Assembly (NCBI GenBank): GCA_002162875.1
Contig: MABA01000025.1
Location: 1 to 64,000, forward strand
DNA length: 64,000 nt
Direction of reading: 5' to 3'
From: Rhodobacterales bacterium 52_120_T64
GTDB lineage: Bacteria; Pseudomonadota; Alphaproteobacteria; Rhodobacterales; Rhodobacteraceae
The position numbers and the translations under genes were made by a program. How positions within the stretch are numbered: the first letter of the stretch is position 1; the number at the start of each line of letters is the position of its first letter. The notes below the pieces were generated by a model, which was given only the letters and a program-made list of their open reading frames with translations, made no database searches and had not been told where the DNA came from. Shown here in pieces: positions 34,568 to 42,563 of this stretch.

Positions 34568-35974
34568 TTATTCAGGTTGCGCACGCAGATGGTAGGATTT
34601 CAAACGCGTTAAATGCGTGTAAGCATGAGAAGAAAGCGAACAGCCACGCCCAGTGTCTTTGACTCCGGTCCAAGCCAACCCGGGATCAAGATAATCACAC
34701 CGATTGGCAAAGCATGTGCCGGTTTCCAGCCGTTCCGACAATGCTTCCGCCGCCGCTATGTCAGCTGTCCAGATAGACGTTGTTAACCCAAATTCGCTGT
34801 CATTCATTAGTTGCACTGCTTGCGCGTCGCTATCAACGGCTATTATACCAATAACGGGCCCAAAACTTTCTTCGGTCATCACCCGCATATCATGGGTAAC
34901 GTCGACCAACACCTGTGGCGCAAGATAGGCCGTACCGCCCACATCAGCCGGAAATTTGGCCGGGTCTATCAACGCCCTTGCACCAGCGGTAACAGCTTCA
35001 TTAATCTGCCCACGCACAAAATCCGCAGAAGCAGTTTTGACCACTGGGCCTAGATTGACTTCGACGTTAGTTGGATCGCCCAACCGATAAGCGTTCACAA
35101 ACTCAACCACCTTGGCAACAAAGGGCTGATATACGTCCCTATGAACATAAATCCGTTCAATTCCGCAACAAGACTGCCCCGAATTGAAAAACGCCCCATC
35201 AACCAGACTTTCAGCGGCGAAATCCACGTTGGCATCGGCCCGTACATAGGCCGGATCCTTTCCTCCCAACTCCAGATCAATGCCGGAAAAGTTCACGGCA
35301 TCGGCCTGCTGCAAAGAACGGCCAACCCCGACCGAGCCGGTGAAAACGATATGATCGTGGTGCCCCTCCGTGATCAGCGTAGTTGTGTCGTCATTTGTTG
35401 TAAGAATTAATTGGAAAGCGTCGGCGGGGAGCCCGGCGGCAGCAAAGGCTTCGGAGAATCTTTCGCCACAGACAAGGGTCTGGGCAGAATGCTTTAACAC
35501 GACCGCATTTCCGGCGGCCAAAGCTGGAAATATGGCGTTTGTTGCGGTCAAATATGGAAAATTCCACGGCGCGATTACGAGAACCGTGCCGACCGCCTCG
35601 CGCCGGATGGTGCGCAGCGCAAGCCCGTTTTGCGGCAAGGAATCTTGGGCCATCGCTTGGGGTGCGATATCGATCATATGTCGCGCGCGTTCTTCAAGCC
35701 CACTGATTTCTCCAGCCCCTTGTGAGACTGGGCGGCCCATTTGCCAAGCCAACTCAGTTGCGATGTCCGATTTAACGGACACGAAATGATCCACTGCCTT
35801 ATGCAACAACGCACATCGTTCAGCCAATGGCAAATTCGCCCATTTTTTTTGGGCTTTAGCGGCGCTGGCGAAAACCGTGCGCGCATCTCCAAGTGATGTT
35901 GCAGAACGTTCTGCATAGACGCTACCGTCCACCGGCGAGATACATTGGATTGTACAAGGGAATGTGTTTGACAT
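34568..35974 (-). CDS. NAD(P)-dependent aldehyde dehydrogenase
   Basis: A 468-residue aldehyde dehydrogenase. Motifs: VLVIAPWNFPYLTATNAIFP near residue 130, the Glu-containing LELGGKDPAYV near 240, and the nucleophile Cys in FFNSGQSCCGIERIYVH near 275. It oxidises an aldehyde to an acid. As the last gene of the aminotransferase-ligase operon, the natural substrate is the semialdehyde made by the aminotransferase, as in gamma-glutamyl-polyamine breakdown; this is inferred from order. Similar enzymes act on succinate semialdehyde or lactaldehyde. Confidence 0.9.
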   Translation of the reverse strand: MSNTFPCTIQCISPVDGSVYAERSATSLGDARTVFASAAKAQKKWANLPLAERCALLHKAVDHFVSVKSDIATELAWQMGRPVSQGAGEISGLEERARHMIDIAPQAMAQDSLPQNGLALRTIRREAVGTVLVIAPWNFPYLTATNAIFPALAAGNAVVLKHSAQTLVCGERFSEAFAAAGLPADAFQLILTTNDDTTTLITEGHHDHIVFTGSVGVGRSLQQADAVNFSGIDLELGGKDPAYVRADANVDFAAESLVDGAFFNSGQSCCGIERIYVHRDVYQPFVAKVVEFVNAYRLGDPTNVEVNLGPVVKTASADFVRGQINEAVTAGARALIDPAKFPADVGGTAYLAPQVLVDVTHDMRVMTEESFGPVIGIIAVDSDAQAVQLMNDSEFGLTTSIWTADIAAAEALSERLETGTCFANRCDYLDPGLAWTGVKDTGRGCSLSSHAYTHLTRLKSYHLRAQPE

Positions 35975-36024
35975 TCTAACCTCCTAAAGGTGCAAGTTAT
36001 TAAAATTGAATGGTGGAAACCGGG

Positions 36025-37398
36025 TCAGAGTATTTCGAAATAGCGTCTGAGTTCCCAATCCGTGACCGCGCGTCCGAACTCTCGCGCTTCAAAAATTCTT
36101 GAAGCTGCGAAATGTTCGACGAAAGCGTCCCCAAAGAGTTCTTTCGCGGCTTCGGACTCGCCGAACAGAATGCCTGCGCTTTCTAGGTTTGTGGGCAATT
36201 GTCTGTCCAAAGGTACGTTCAGATCATATGCATTGCCCGTGGCTGGGTCGCCTGGCTCAATGCCTTGTTCAATTCCCAATAGCCCCGAGCCAATCGCCGC
36301 TGCCATAGATAAGTAGGGGTTCACGTCCGATCCCGGAATCCGATATTCCAACCGATGCGATTTCTCAGATCCAGGAATAACCCGAATGCCCACGGTTCTA
36401 TTGTCCACCCCCCAAGTTGCCGAGGTCGGCGCCCAATGGCCGGGCGTCAGACGTGAAAAGCTGTTCACGTTAGGAGCGATCATGGCGGAGAACTCACGCA
36501 AGTGGGCGAGCTGACCGCCAAGAAAATTGCGCATAATCGGGCTCATCTGGAAATCGCCAGCGGGGTCAAAAAATTGCGGTGTGCCGTCAAGGGACCAAAG
36601 AGACATATGTGTATGCCCACTTTGACCCGACAAATTCTGATTCCATTTGGCCATAAACGTGGCCATTAATCCGCGTTTCTGGGCAAGGATTTTCATAAAT
36701 GCCTTAAAGATTGATGCATTGTCAGCCATGCGCAGCGCATCATCCACGGCAATTGCGGTTTCAATCACACCGGGACCGGTTTCGGCGTGCAGACCTTCCA
36801 ATTCGATCCCGATTGAACTGAATGTTTCCAGTATCTCGTGATATAAATCTTCGTGTACGATGGAACGCAATGCAGAGTAGCTGAAACTTCCGGGGCTTAA
36901 AGTATTCAAATCTCGAAAGCCCTTTTCTTCCAGGCTATCCGGGCTTTCCTTAAACATGAAAAATTCAAACTCCATGGCCGATTTGACAACAAATCCCATG
37001 TCTTTGGCGCGTTGCAAAACCCTGCGCAGCACGGCGCGCGGACAAATCGCTTCGGAACGGCCTGCAAATTCGGACGAGAAGAATGGCGTTTCATGGTCAA
37101 ATGGCAGGATCATACCGCTCTCTGGTATAATCCGTAGGTTTGCATCGGGAAAACCCGTATGCCAACCGGTAAATTTGGAGTTGTCGTAGAGCGTGTCTGC
37201 TACATCCCAGCCCAGAACAGAATCGCAAAATCCGTAGCCATCAGTCAGCGCTGACAAAAACTTTTCTTTTGCAATAAATTTACCACGGAACACGCTGTCG
37301 ATATCAAAGAAACCGACTTTTACGTGTTTGTGATCCTTTTCGGAGATGTATTGCCGAACGTCCTCGACGGATTTCAGTTTAAGGTTTTGACCTACCAT
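36025..37398 (-). CDS. Glutamine synthetase-like ligase (PuuA/GlnA family)
   Basis: A 457-residue member of the glutamine synthetase superfamily, of the type that joins glutamate to amines. Seen: N-terminal beta-grasp (VGFFDIDSVFRGKF), catalytic SAMEFEFFMF near residue 140, ETGPGVIE near 205, SGHTHMSLWS near 260 and the NRTVGIRVIP.....LEYRIPGSDVNPYL block. No adenylylation-loop tyrosine motif of true GlnA is obvious. Next to an aminotransferase, an aldehyde dehydrogenase and polyamine importers, gamma-glutamylation of an imported amine is the best guess; N-methyl or ethanolamine substrates are possible given the formamidase nearby. Confidence 0.88.
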   Translation of the reverse strand: MVGQNLKLKSVEDVRQYISEKDHKHVKVGFFDIDSVFRGKFIAKEKFLSALTDGYGFCDSVLGWDVADTLYDNSKFTGWHTGFPDANLRIIPESGMILPFDHETPFFSSEFAGRSEAICPRAVLRRVLQRAKDMGFVVKSAMEFEFFMFKESPDSLEEKGFRDLNTLSPGSFSYSALRSIVHEDLYHEILETFSSIGIELEGLHAETGPGVIETAIAVDDALRMADNASIFKAFMKILAQKRGLMATFMAKWNQNLSGQSGHTHMSLWSLDGTPQFFDPAGDFQMSPIMRNFLGGQLAHLREFSAMIAPNVNSFSRLTPGHWAPTSATWGVDNRTVGIRVIPGSEKSHRLEYRIPGSDVNPYLSMAAAIGSGLLGIEQGIEPGDPATGNAYDLNVPLDRQLPTNLESAGILFGESEAAKELFGDAFVEHFAASRIFEAREFGRAVTDWELRRYFEIL

Positions 37399-37414
37399 GG
37401 CGTGTATCCTTGAG

Positions 37415-38242
37415 TTAAAGGTTGTGGGCGCTTGCGAAATCTTCGAGAGATTGCGCCAGCAAAGTTGCCCAGCACTCTATTTGTTTTTCTGTTTGCAAAA
37501 GATCGTTTCGCACTTCGATCATCGTATTTGGAACGCTTCGTGCTTCGGCTTGAACGCGCAATGTATGATCGACAGCATCAATCGGGGAATAAGGCTGATT
37601 GTCACCAACAAGGTAATCGGTATTACTGCGAAACCAGTCGATCAAAAACCGCGACAACTGTGGCTGTTGGTTGTAGATAAATCCTATGTGCCATGGGCGC
37701 TGCTCTCCGCGGACCTGATCATTAAAACTGTGCACGGCAACATAGGAGAACCGCTCACCTGACCTAAGGCGCCGATCTATCAAATCGCTTAACCCGCTGT
37801 GAAACGGCCGATAAATCGCCCGCTCCCGTTGTTGTTTTTCTTCCTTGCTTAGTTTTACGTTGCCCGAAACATGCGACCCGTCAGCATCTATTACGAAGGC
37901 TCCCGGATGGTCGAGCGTGCGGTTACAGTCATAAACCAACCGAGAATAGCGTTGCAAAACAGCCGGGCTATCCAGTTTTTCTGATAGCTTTTCCGTTAGT
38001 TGCGCGGTACCGATATCCCAAGCGATGTGCCGTGTACGCTCCGCATCCGATAGGCCAAGCGTACCGAGCGCTTTTGGTATGCGATTACCGGCATGCTCAC
38101 ATCCAAGCACAAAAGCGCCCTGACCACCCTTATTAAGCAAGTTTACGGGCGCAGGGTCATCTGCGCTCAAGAACTTTTGCGAATAGTGACCTACGTCTTT
38201 GGGATCTTTGTGTTCGCCACGATTTTGGTTAGAGGCCAACAT
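37415..38242 (-). CDS. N-formylglutamate amidohydrolase family protein
   Basis: A 275-residue protein of the N-formylglutamate amidohydrolase (HutG2-like) family, zinc-dependent hydrolases that remove a formyl or acyl group. The start of the domain is FVLGCEHAGNRIPKALGTLG, with RHIAWDIGTAQLTEKLSEKL, YSRLVYDCNRTLDHPGAF and VHSFND as further family blocks (metal-binding Glu/His in CEHAGN and VHSF). It overlaps the aminotransferase end by 14 bases. In this operon it may release glutamate from a gamma-glutamyl or N-formyl intermediate rather than take part in histidine breakdown, since no hut gene is near. Confidence 0.85.
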   Translation of the reverse strand: MLASNQNRGEHKDPKDVGHYSQKFLSADDPAPVNLLNKGGQGAFVLGCEHAGNRIPKALGTLGLSDAERTRHIAWDIGTAQLTEKLSEKLDSPAVLQRYSRLVYDCNRTLDHPGAFVIDADGSHVSGNVKLSKEEKQQRERAIYRPFHSGLSDLIDRRLRSGERFSYVAVHSFNDQVRGEQRPWHIGFIYNQQPQLSRFLIDWFRSNTDYLVGDNQPYSPIDAVDHTLRVQAEARSVPNTMIEVRNDLLQTEKQIECWATLLAQSLEDFASAHNL

Positions 38243-39599
38243 CAGCGAACACCTCAGTTATCGTTTCTTCGAGAATATCAAACATCTCATCGATCTGTTT
38301 CTCAGTGATGATGAAAGGTGGGCCAAGCACAATCGCTGCGCCCAGCGGCCGACAGATCAAGCCTTTTTGCAAAGCCTTATTTGCAATTCGCTCAGAAATT
38401 TGCAGATCGCCCGGCAACGCTTCTTTGGTCGCTTTGTCGGCAACCAATTCTACAGCACCCATTAAGCCGACGCCGCGCGCCTCACCTGCATATTTATGCT
38501 CACCAAGTTTATGCAACCGCTCCTGAAAGCGTGGGCTTACACGGTTCACATTTTCCAAAAGACCTTCGTTCTCCAGCACGTCAAGCGCTTTCAACGCAAC
38601 CGCACTACCCAGTGGGTTACCTCCGGCAGTAAAACCATGCGGGAATTCTTCGGCTTCTTCAGAAACCCGGGTCAACTCGTCACTCAGATCTTTACCGAGA
38701 ATAATAGCCCCCATCGGGAAATACCCCGCGGTTATACATTTGGACGCGATGATGACATCTGGCTCCATGTTGTACTTAACACTTCCCCACATCTCGCCGG
38801 TGCGGCCAAATCCAGTGATGACTTCATCCGCGATAAATGGAATGCCGTATTTGCGCAGGATCGGCCGAATTGCCTCGAAATACCCATCAGAAGGAGGAAT
38901 CACGCCACCCGCGCCCATCACGGGCTCCGCCCACATACCAGCAATAGTATCCGGACCTTCTTTGATAATCAATTCTTCCAGATTTCGCGCGAGGCGTTCA
39001 GAAAACTCTAGTTCGGATTCTCCTTCGAGCCCGTAGCGCCAATAATGAGGACAATCGGCGTGTAAAAATCCCGGTAGCGGCAAACCGAATTCTGCATTAT
39101 AGGCTTTTCCGGTCATCGATGCCGATACCGCAGTAACCCCATGATAAGCATTTAGCCGTGAAATGATTTTGCGACGCTGTGGTTGCCCGTTACGGCGATG
39201 CAGCATCCACAACATCTTGACCATGGTGTCGTTTGCTTCGGAGCCTGAATTGGTGTAATATACTTTGCCTTCGCTAAAGGGCGAAACTTCCACCAGCTTT
39301 TCCGACAACGCGACTGTTGTGTCTGCGATCCGTCCAAAAAAGGCGTGATAACCTGGAAACCGTTGCGCCTGTTCGCAGATCGTATCAATCAAACCCTGAT
39401 GGTTGAAACCGGCAACGTTGTTCCACAGGCCCGAATTGGCATCCATGTAGCGGTTCCCGTGCACGTCGACCACGAACATACCTTCGCCGTGTGTTAAAAC
39501 AACCGGCCCATTCGAATTCAACGTCTCAAGATCTGTGAACCCATGAAAAACATTGGCCATGTCCTTCTGCTCCCAAGAATTTGTAGTTTGTTTGCCCAT
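38229..39599 (-). CDS. Class III aminotransferase (PLP)
   Basis: A 456-residue omega-aminotransferase. The ATG at 39599 follows a gggaatcaga site. Family blocks: VDVHGNRYMDANSGLWNNVAG near residue 50, YYTNSGSEANDTMVKMLW near 110, ADEVITGFGRTGEMWG near 245, the PLP lysine in IIASKCITAGYFPMGA, and EFPHGFTAGGNPLGSAVALK. Such enzymes pass an amino group from a diamine, beta-amino acid or taurine-like compound to pyruvate or 2-oxoglutarate. First gene of the operon that continues with the amidohydrolase, ligase and aldehyde dehydrogenase. Confidence 0.9.
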   Translation of the reverse strand: MGKQTTNSWEQKDMANVFHGFTDLETLNSNGPVVLTHGEGMFVVDVHGNRYMDANSGLWNNVAGFNHQGLIDTICEQAQRFPGYHAFFGRIADTTVALSEKLVEVSPFSEGKVYYTNSGSEANDTMVKMLWMLHRRNGQPQRRKIISRLNAYHGVTAVSASMTGKAYNAEFGLPLPGFLHADCPHYWRYGLEGESELEFSERLARNLEELIIKEGPDTIAGMWAEPVMGAGGVIPPSDGYFEAIRPILRKYGIPFIADEVITGFGRTGEMWGSVKYNMEPDVIIASKCITAGYFPMGAIILGKDLSDELTRVSEEAEEFPHGFTAGGNPLGSAVALKALDVLENEGLLENVNRVSPRFQERLHKLGEHKYAGEARGVGLMGAVELVADKATKEALPGDLQISERIANKALQKGLICRPLGAAIVLGPPFIITEKQIDEMFDILEETITEVFADVGL

Positions 39600-39636
39600 T
39601 GTCTGATTCCCATTGTTCTTTGATGAATGTAAAAAA

Positions 39637-39664
39637 CATATAGCCATAGATGGACTTTAGTCAA
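39637..39664 (-). promoter_or_regulatory. Sigma-70-like promoter of the aminotransferase operon
   Basis: On the minus strand TTGACT (39664-39659), 16 bases, TATATG (39642-39637), about 40 bases before the ATG at 39599. It shares the AGGTTGAC context with the promoter at 25098-25103, so the operons may be co-regulated. Confidence 0.5.
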
Positions 39665-39919
39665 CCTCAAAAACAATAAAACAATAGCGGCTACTCTTTT
39701 TGTCAAGTTTCAAAGGGTTCCAAGCATCGAAAGGCAAAATTTTTTGATATTTTGGATGAACTTAAAATAGCGATTGCATTGTGCGGCGCCCAGCTCCCAC
39801 AAAATTTTGCTCCAGCCAGACAGCTCACCACTGTCGAGTGGGTAGAGCTAATTAGATCAGAGTGCTGCCACCACAAATTCGCTGAACAATGAAACCAATC
39901 AGATAAGCCAAATCCCAAA

Positions 39920-40210
39920 TTAGGCTAGCTCATTCATGCGATCGAGATCGATGTTGATACCCAGTTGCTCTGCAATTGCCGCAAGATGGATTACAGCGTT
40001 CGTGGAACCAGACGCAGCCAACAAAACCCGCAGTGCATTTTCGGTAGCTTCATTTGTGATCAATTTATCTGGTGTCGGCCCGCCGATTACAGCCATCTTC
40101 ACCGCCAATTCGCCGGTTTCTTCAGAGGCACGTAACCTATCTGCATGTACTGCCGGAATACTGGCTGTTCCAGGCAACATCATTCCCAGCAGCTCCGCAA
40201 TTAACGCCAT
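39920..40210 (-). pseudogene. Dihydroxyacid dehydratase/Edd (IlvD family) fragment
   Basis: About 92 codons from the middle of an IlvD/Edd-type iron-sulphur dehydratase: LGMMLPGTASIPAVHADRLR and NALRVLLAASGSTNAVIHLA followed by LGINIDLDRMNELA. These correspond to roughly residues 215-310 of a ~570-residue enzyme; both ends are missing. It joins, in a different frame, an aldo/keto reductase scrap at its 5' side (about 40205), so the join is a deletion junction. The stretch from 39665 to 39919 has no recognised gene. Confidence 0.8.
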
Positions 40211-40347
40211 TGTTCTTGCCGTCCCCGACCATATAGCTCGGCAGTATCGAAGTGTAGTATCCCTAGATCAAGCGCCGCATGGATAGTGAAAATCGCTTGG
40301 TTCCTGTCGGCCTTTCCGTAGAGACCTGAGTTAGGCGTATGCCACAT
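40201..40347 (-). pseudogene. Aldo/keto reductase N-terminal fragment
   Basis: The frame reads MWHTPNSGLYGKADRNQAIF and then TIHAALDLGILHFDTAELYG, the N-terminal beta-alpha unit of an aldo/keto reductase with its catalytic Asp (FDTA) and Tyr (ELYG). It stops after ~49 codons at the junction with the IlvD fragment. The rest of the TIM barrel (about 270 residues) is absent. Confidence 0.75.
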
Positions 40348-40435
40348 GAATGATACCCAAAGCATCTCTTTTCGGCTTCAGATCAAAATCCTACATCGTC
40401 AATTTCGCGCGATTTTCCCAGCGGCCTCTTCAAAC

Positions 40436-40456
40436 GTTGAGGTGGCGTTGATGTGG
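40436..40456 (+). repeat. Arm-type repeat unit, left of tRNA half
   Basis: GTTGAGGTGGCGTTGATGT contains two near-identical TTGAGGT-like units 11 bases apart. The same unit occurs right of the tRNA fragment (40708) and at 51273. Repeats with about one helical turn spacing on both sides of a tRNA core resemble integrase arm sites. Confidence 0.45.
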
Positions 40457-40520
40457 ATGCGTGCTTACAATACACGAGTGTTTCTCTCGGGTTTTAAGTA
40501 TTTGTTTTTGTTAAATGATT

Positions 40521-40567
40521 TGGTTGCGGGGGTAGGATTTGAACCTACGACCTTCAGGTTATGAGCC
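40521..40567 (-). tRNA. Initiator tRNA-Met (CAT) 3' half, att-site relic
   Basis: On the minus strand the 47 bases run from the anticodon loop (GGCTCATAACC) through the T-arm (GGTTCAAATCC) to the encoded CCA (CCCCGCAACCA). They match the 3' half of a bacterial initiator tRNA. The sequence 5' of GGCTCAT (TTTC instead of an anticodon-stem partner) no longer pairs, so no functional tRNA is made. Half-tRNAs of this type are what site-specific integration into tRNA genes leaves behind. Confidence 0.85.
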
Positions 40568-40707
40568 GAAATTGCAACGATTCCAATAACTTAACAATAT
40601 CAACCACTTACGGCATAAGCGTTTGATCTTGCAACATTTCTGTTCTTGCATTGGCCGACACGCACCGGATTGCACCGACGCGGACCGTACGAAAACGGCG
40701 TATGCGG

Positions 40708-40830
40708 GTTGAGGTGGCGTTGAGGTAAACCGATTAACAGCGATCGTACAATCGTAAGCTTCAGGTTGTTAACGGGGACTTATCCGGTGGCAAAAATCCA
40801 AAACCAACCCTTCAGTTTTACTATCCTATT
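40708..40830 (+). repeat. Dispersed ~120-base repeat, copy 1
   Basis: Starts with GTTGAGGTGGCGTTGAGGT (direct TTGAGGT units) and continues with TCGTACAATCGTAAGCTTCA, AACGGGGACTTATCC and CCAAAACCAACCCTTCAGTTTTAC. By eye about three quarters of the bases match the block at 51272-51395. Non-coding on both strands. Confidence 0.6.
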
Positions 40831-40944
40831 ACGCGCTGTCGGCCCAAAGCTGCTGATCGCGGGTAATTCCATTGCTGCGGCGCAACAGTCGGAAAGCAGC
40901 CTTTTAAGCCCAACTCCTGAATATCATATCGTAATGGAAACCAA

Positions 40945-41148
40945 ATAGCTTCATGGCTGACATCAATTCCGCGTTCGTGAAGCAAATCCTCCACATTCCG
41001 AAGCCATAGTGGGAAGCGAACGTACAACATCACGGCTAGGCGAATGATCTCGGGCGACGTTTTGAAGTAGCGGAACGGGCTAAGTTTTGTCATCCGGCGA
41101 CGCAAAGTGCCAACTGCCCTCTTCGACTAAGTTTTATGTGACAGTGCC
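40945..41148 (-). mobile_element. IS6-family remnant, transposase N-terminus
   Basis: From the inverted end GGCACTGTCACATAAAAC (reading in from 41148 on the minus strand) the transposase starts at 41093 ([20 protein letters not shown]) and matches the IS6 transposase at 14714-15421 through LLHERGIDVSHEAIWF, then diverges near 40950. The catalytic domain is absent, so it is dead. No target duplication can be assessed. Confidence 0.85.
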
Positions 41149-41213
41149 TTCTCGACCCACACACCCAATTCAGCGCATGTCTGGCGGACCATCTGACTGC
41201 CTGCGGAATTCCG

Positions 41214-42563
41214 CTAGTAAAGCAGATCGGACTTGTTCAGGCCAAGCTTGACTATCTTCTCGTTCAACGTGCGCCGCCCGATCCCTAACGCCTCGGCTAT
41301 TTCATCCATGCGGCCTTGGTGCTTACGGATCGCGTTTGCTATTAACTGTCTCTCAAATGCGGCAACCGCCTCGCGCAGAGTTTCGGGCACATCATCCGCT
41401 TCAAAATCCCGTTTAATTGCGACAGCAACTGATCCGCGCCCCCGTCGTGCAGCCAAAATTCGACGCTCGGCTGTGTGGCGCAGTTCACGCACATTACCTG
41501 GCCAATCGTAGGTCATAAGGGCAGCGATATCCTCGGCGGCAAGCTCCGGGATGCCAATTTCATTAACCGAAGCATTCTGTACAAGAAAATGCGTAAATAG
41601 CAGCGGAATATCATCCCGACGCTCGCGCAGGGGCGGGACGTCGATGACAAAGGCATTCAGCCGAAAAAACAAATCTTCGCGAAAACGCTTCTCGGCCACC
41701 GCCACATCCAGCTTTTCGTTAGAGGCCGATATAACTCGGATATCGACCGTCACCGGCATCGTTGCCCCCACGGGAGTGAATTCCTGTGTCTCAATCACGC
41801 GAAGCATCTTGGCTTGCACCGCTTCAGAACATGCGCCGAGTTCATCCAGAAATAGCGTCCCCCGGTTTGCGCTGGCAATTGTACCGAGAGCACCGTCGGC
41901 CCTGCCAAACATCTCTTCTTCAAAGTTCTGCTCCGAAATAGTTGCGCAGTTCAGTGCAATGAATGGGCCAGATATGCGGGCGCTTAAATCATGCAAAGCA
42001 TGGGCAACCAGCTCCTTGCCGGTGCCGGTTTCGCCCAAAATCATCACAGGGGCCTCGGTTTCCGCCATGTCGAGGATATCTTCACGCAAATCACGAATCA
42101 CGTTTGTGTCTCCTAATAAAATGCGATCAAGACCAGACAGCCTTGATAAGCGTTGTCGCAGTCGATCTGCGTCGCGAGCAAGTCGATAGTTTTCGGAAGC
42201 ATGACCAAGAATTGTTAGTAACCGCCGGGGATCAAAAGGCTTTTCGACAAAGCTATAAGCGCCGTCCCGCATTGCCGTCACCGCCATCTCGATATCTCCG
42301 TGCGCGGAAATCAAGACGACAGGAGGGAAACCATCGCCCTGCATCGCGTTCAACAATTCGAGGCCGCTCATCCCAGGCATTCGGACGTCGCTAAGTACTA
42401 CGTCGGGATTAGTCTCGCGAACCGCCTTGATGGCACCGGCGGCTTGCGCATATGCATCAACATGCCATCCGGCGCGTTCAAGTAAATGTATTAGAGACTC
42501 GCGCATCTCACGGTCGTCATCGACAACTAATACGTGATATCGGGATTCAGGTTTTTTGTTCAT
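41214..42563 (-). CDS. DctD-like response regulator lacking GAFTGA
   Basis: A 449-residue NtrC-family regulator. In order: receiver domain with phospho-acceptor Asp59 (VVLSDVRMPGMSG) and Lys108 (VEKPFDP); AAA+ domain with Walker A GETGTGKE (177-184) and Walker B GTLFLDE (235-241); C-terminal helix-turn-helix (DEIAEALGIGRRTLNEKIVK). In place of the sigma-54-binding GAFTGA loop stands the shortened EEEMFGRADGALGTIASANR (215-234). So contact with sigma-54 is probably lost, as known for Rhodobacter NtrC, which works with sigma-70. Its start overlaps the sensor kinase stop (ATGA). It most likely controls the TRAP genes upstream of it. Confidence 0.9.
   Translation of the reverse strand: MNKKPESRYHVLVVDDDREMRESLIHLLERAGWHVDAYAQAAGAIKAVRETNPDVVLSDVRMPGMSGLELLNAMQGDGFPPVVLISAHGDIEMAVTAMRDGAYSFVEKPFDPRRLLTILGHASENYRLARDADRLRQRLSRLSGLDRILLGDTNVIRDLREDILDMAETEAPVMILGETGTGKELVAHALHDLSARISGPFIALNCATISEQNFEEEMFGRADGALGTIASANRGTLFLDELGACSEAVQAKMLRVIETQEFTPVGATMPVTVDIRVISASNEKLDVAVAEKRFREDLFFRLNAFVIDVPPLRERRDDIPLLFTHFLVQNASVNEIGIPELAAEDIAALMTYDWPGNVRELRHTAERRILAARRGRGSVAVAIKRDFEADDVPETLREAVAAFERQLIANAIRKHQGRMDEIAEALGIGRRTLNEKIVKLGLNKSDLLY

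Noticed and set aside
39703-39918. Minus-strand 71-codon frame after the IlvD fragment
   Set aside because: Trp/Cys/Ser-rich sequence without homology; probably non-coding.
40346-40564. Open frame ending GVGFEPTTFRL
   Set aside because: This peptide is the well-known false translation of a tRNA 3' half; the DNA is the tRNA relic.
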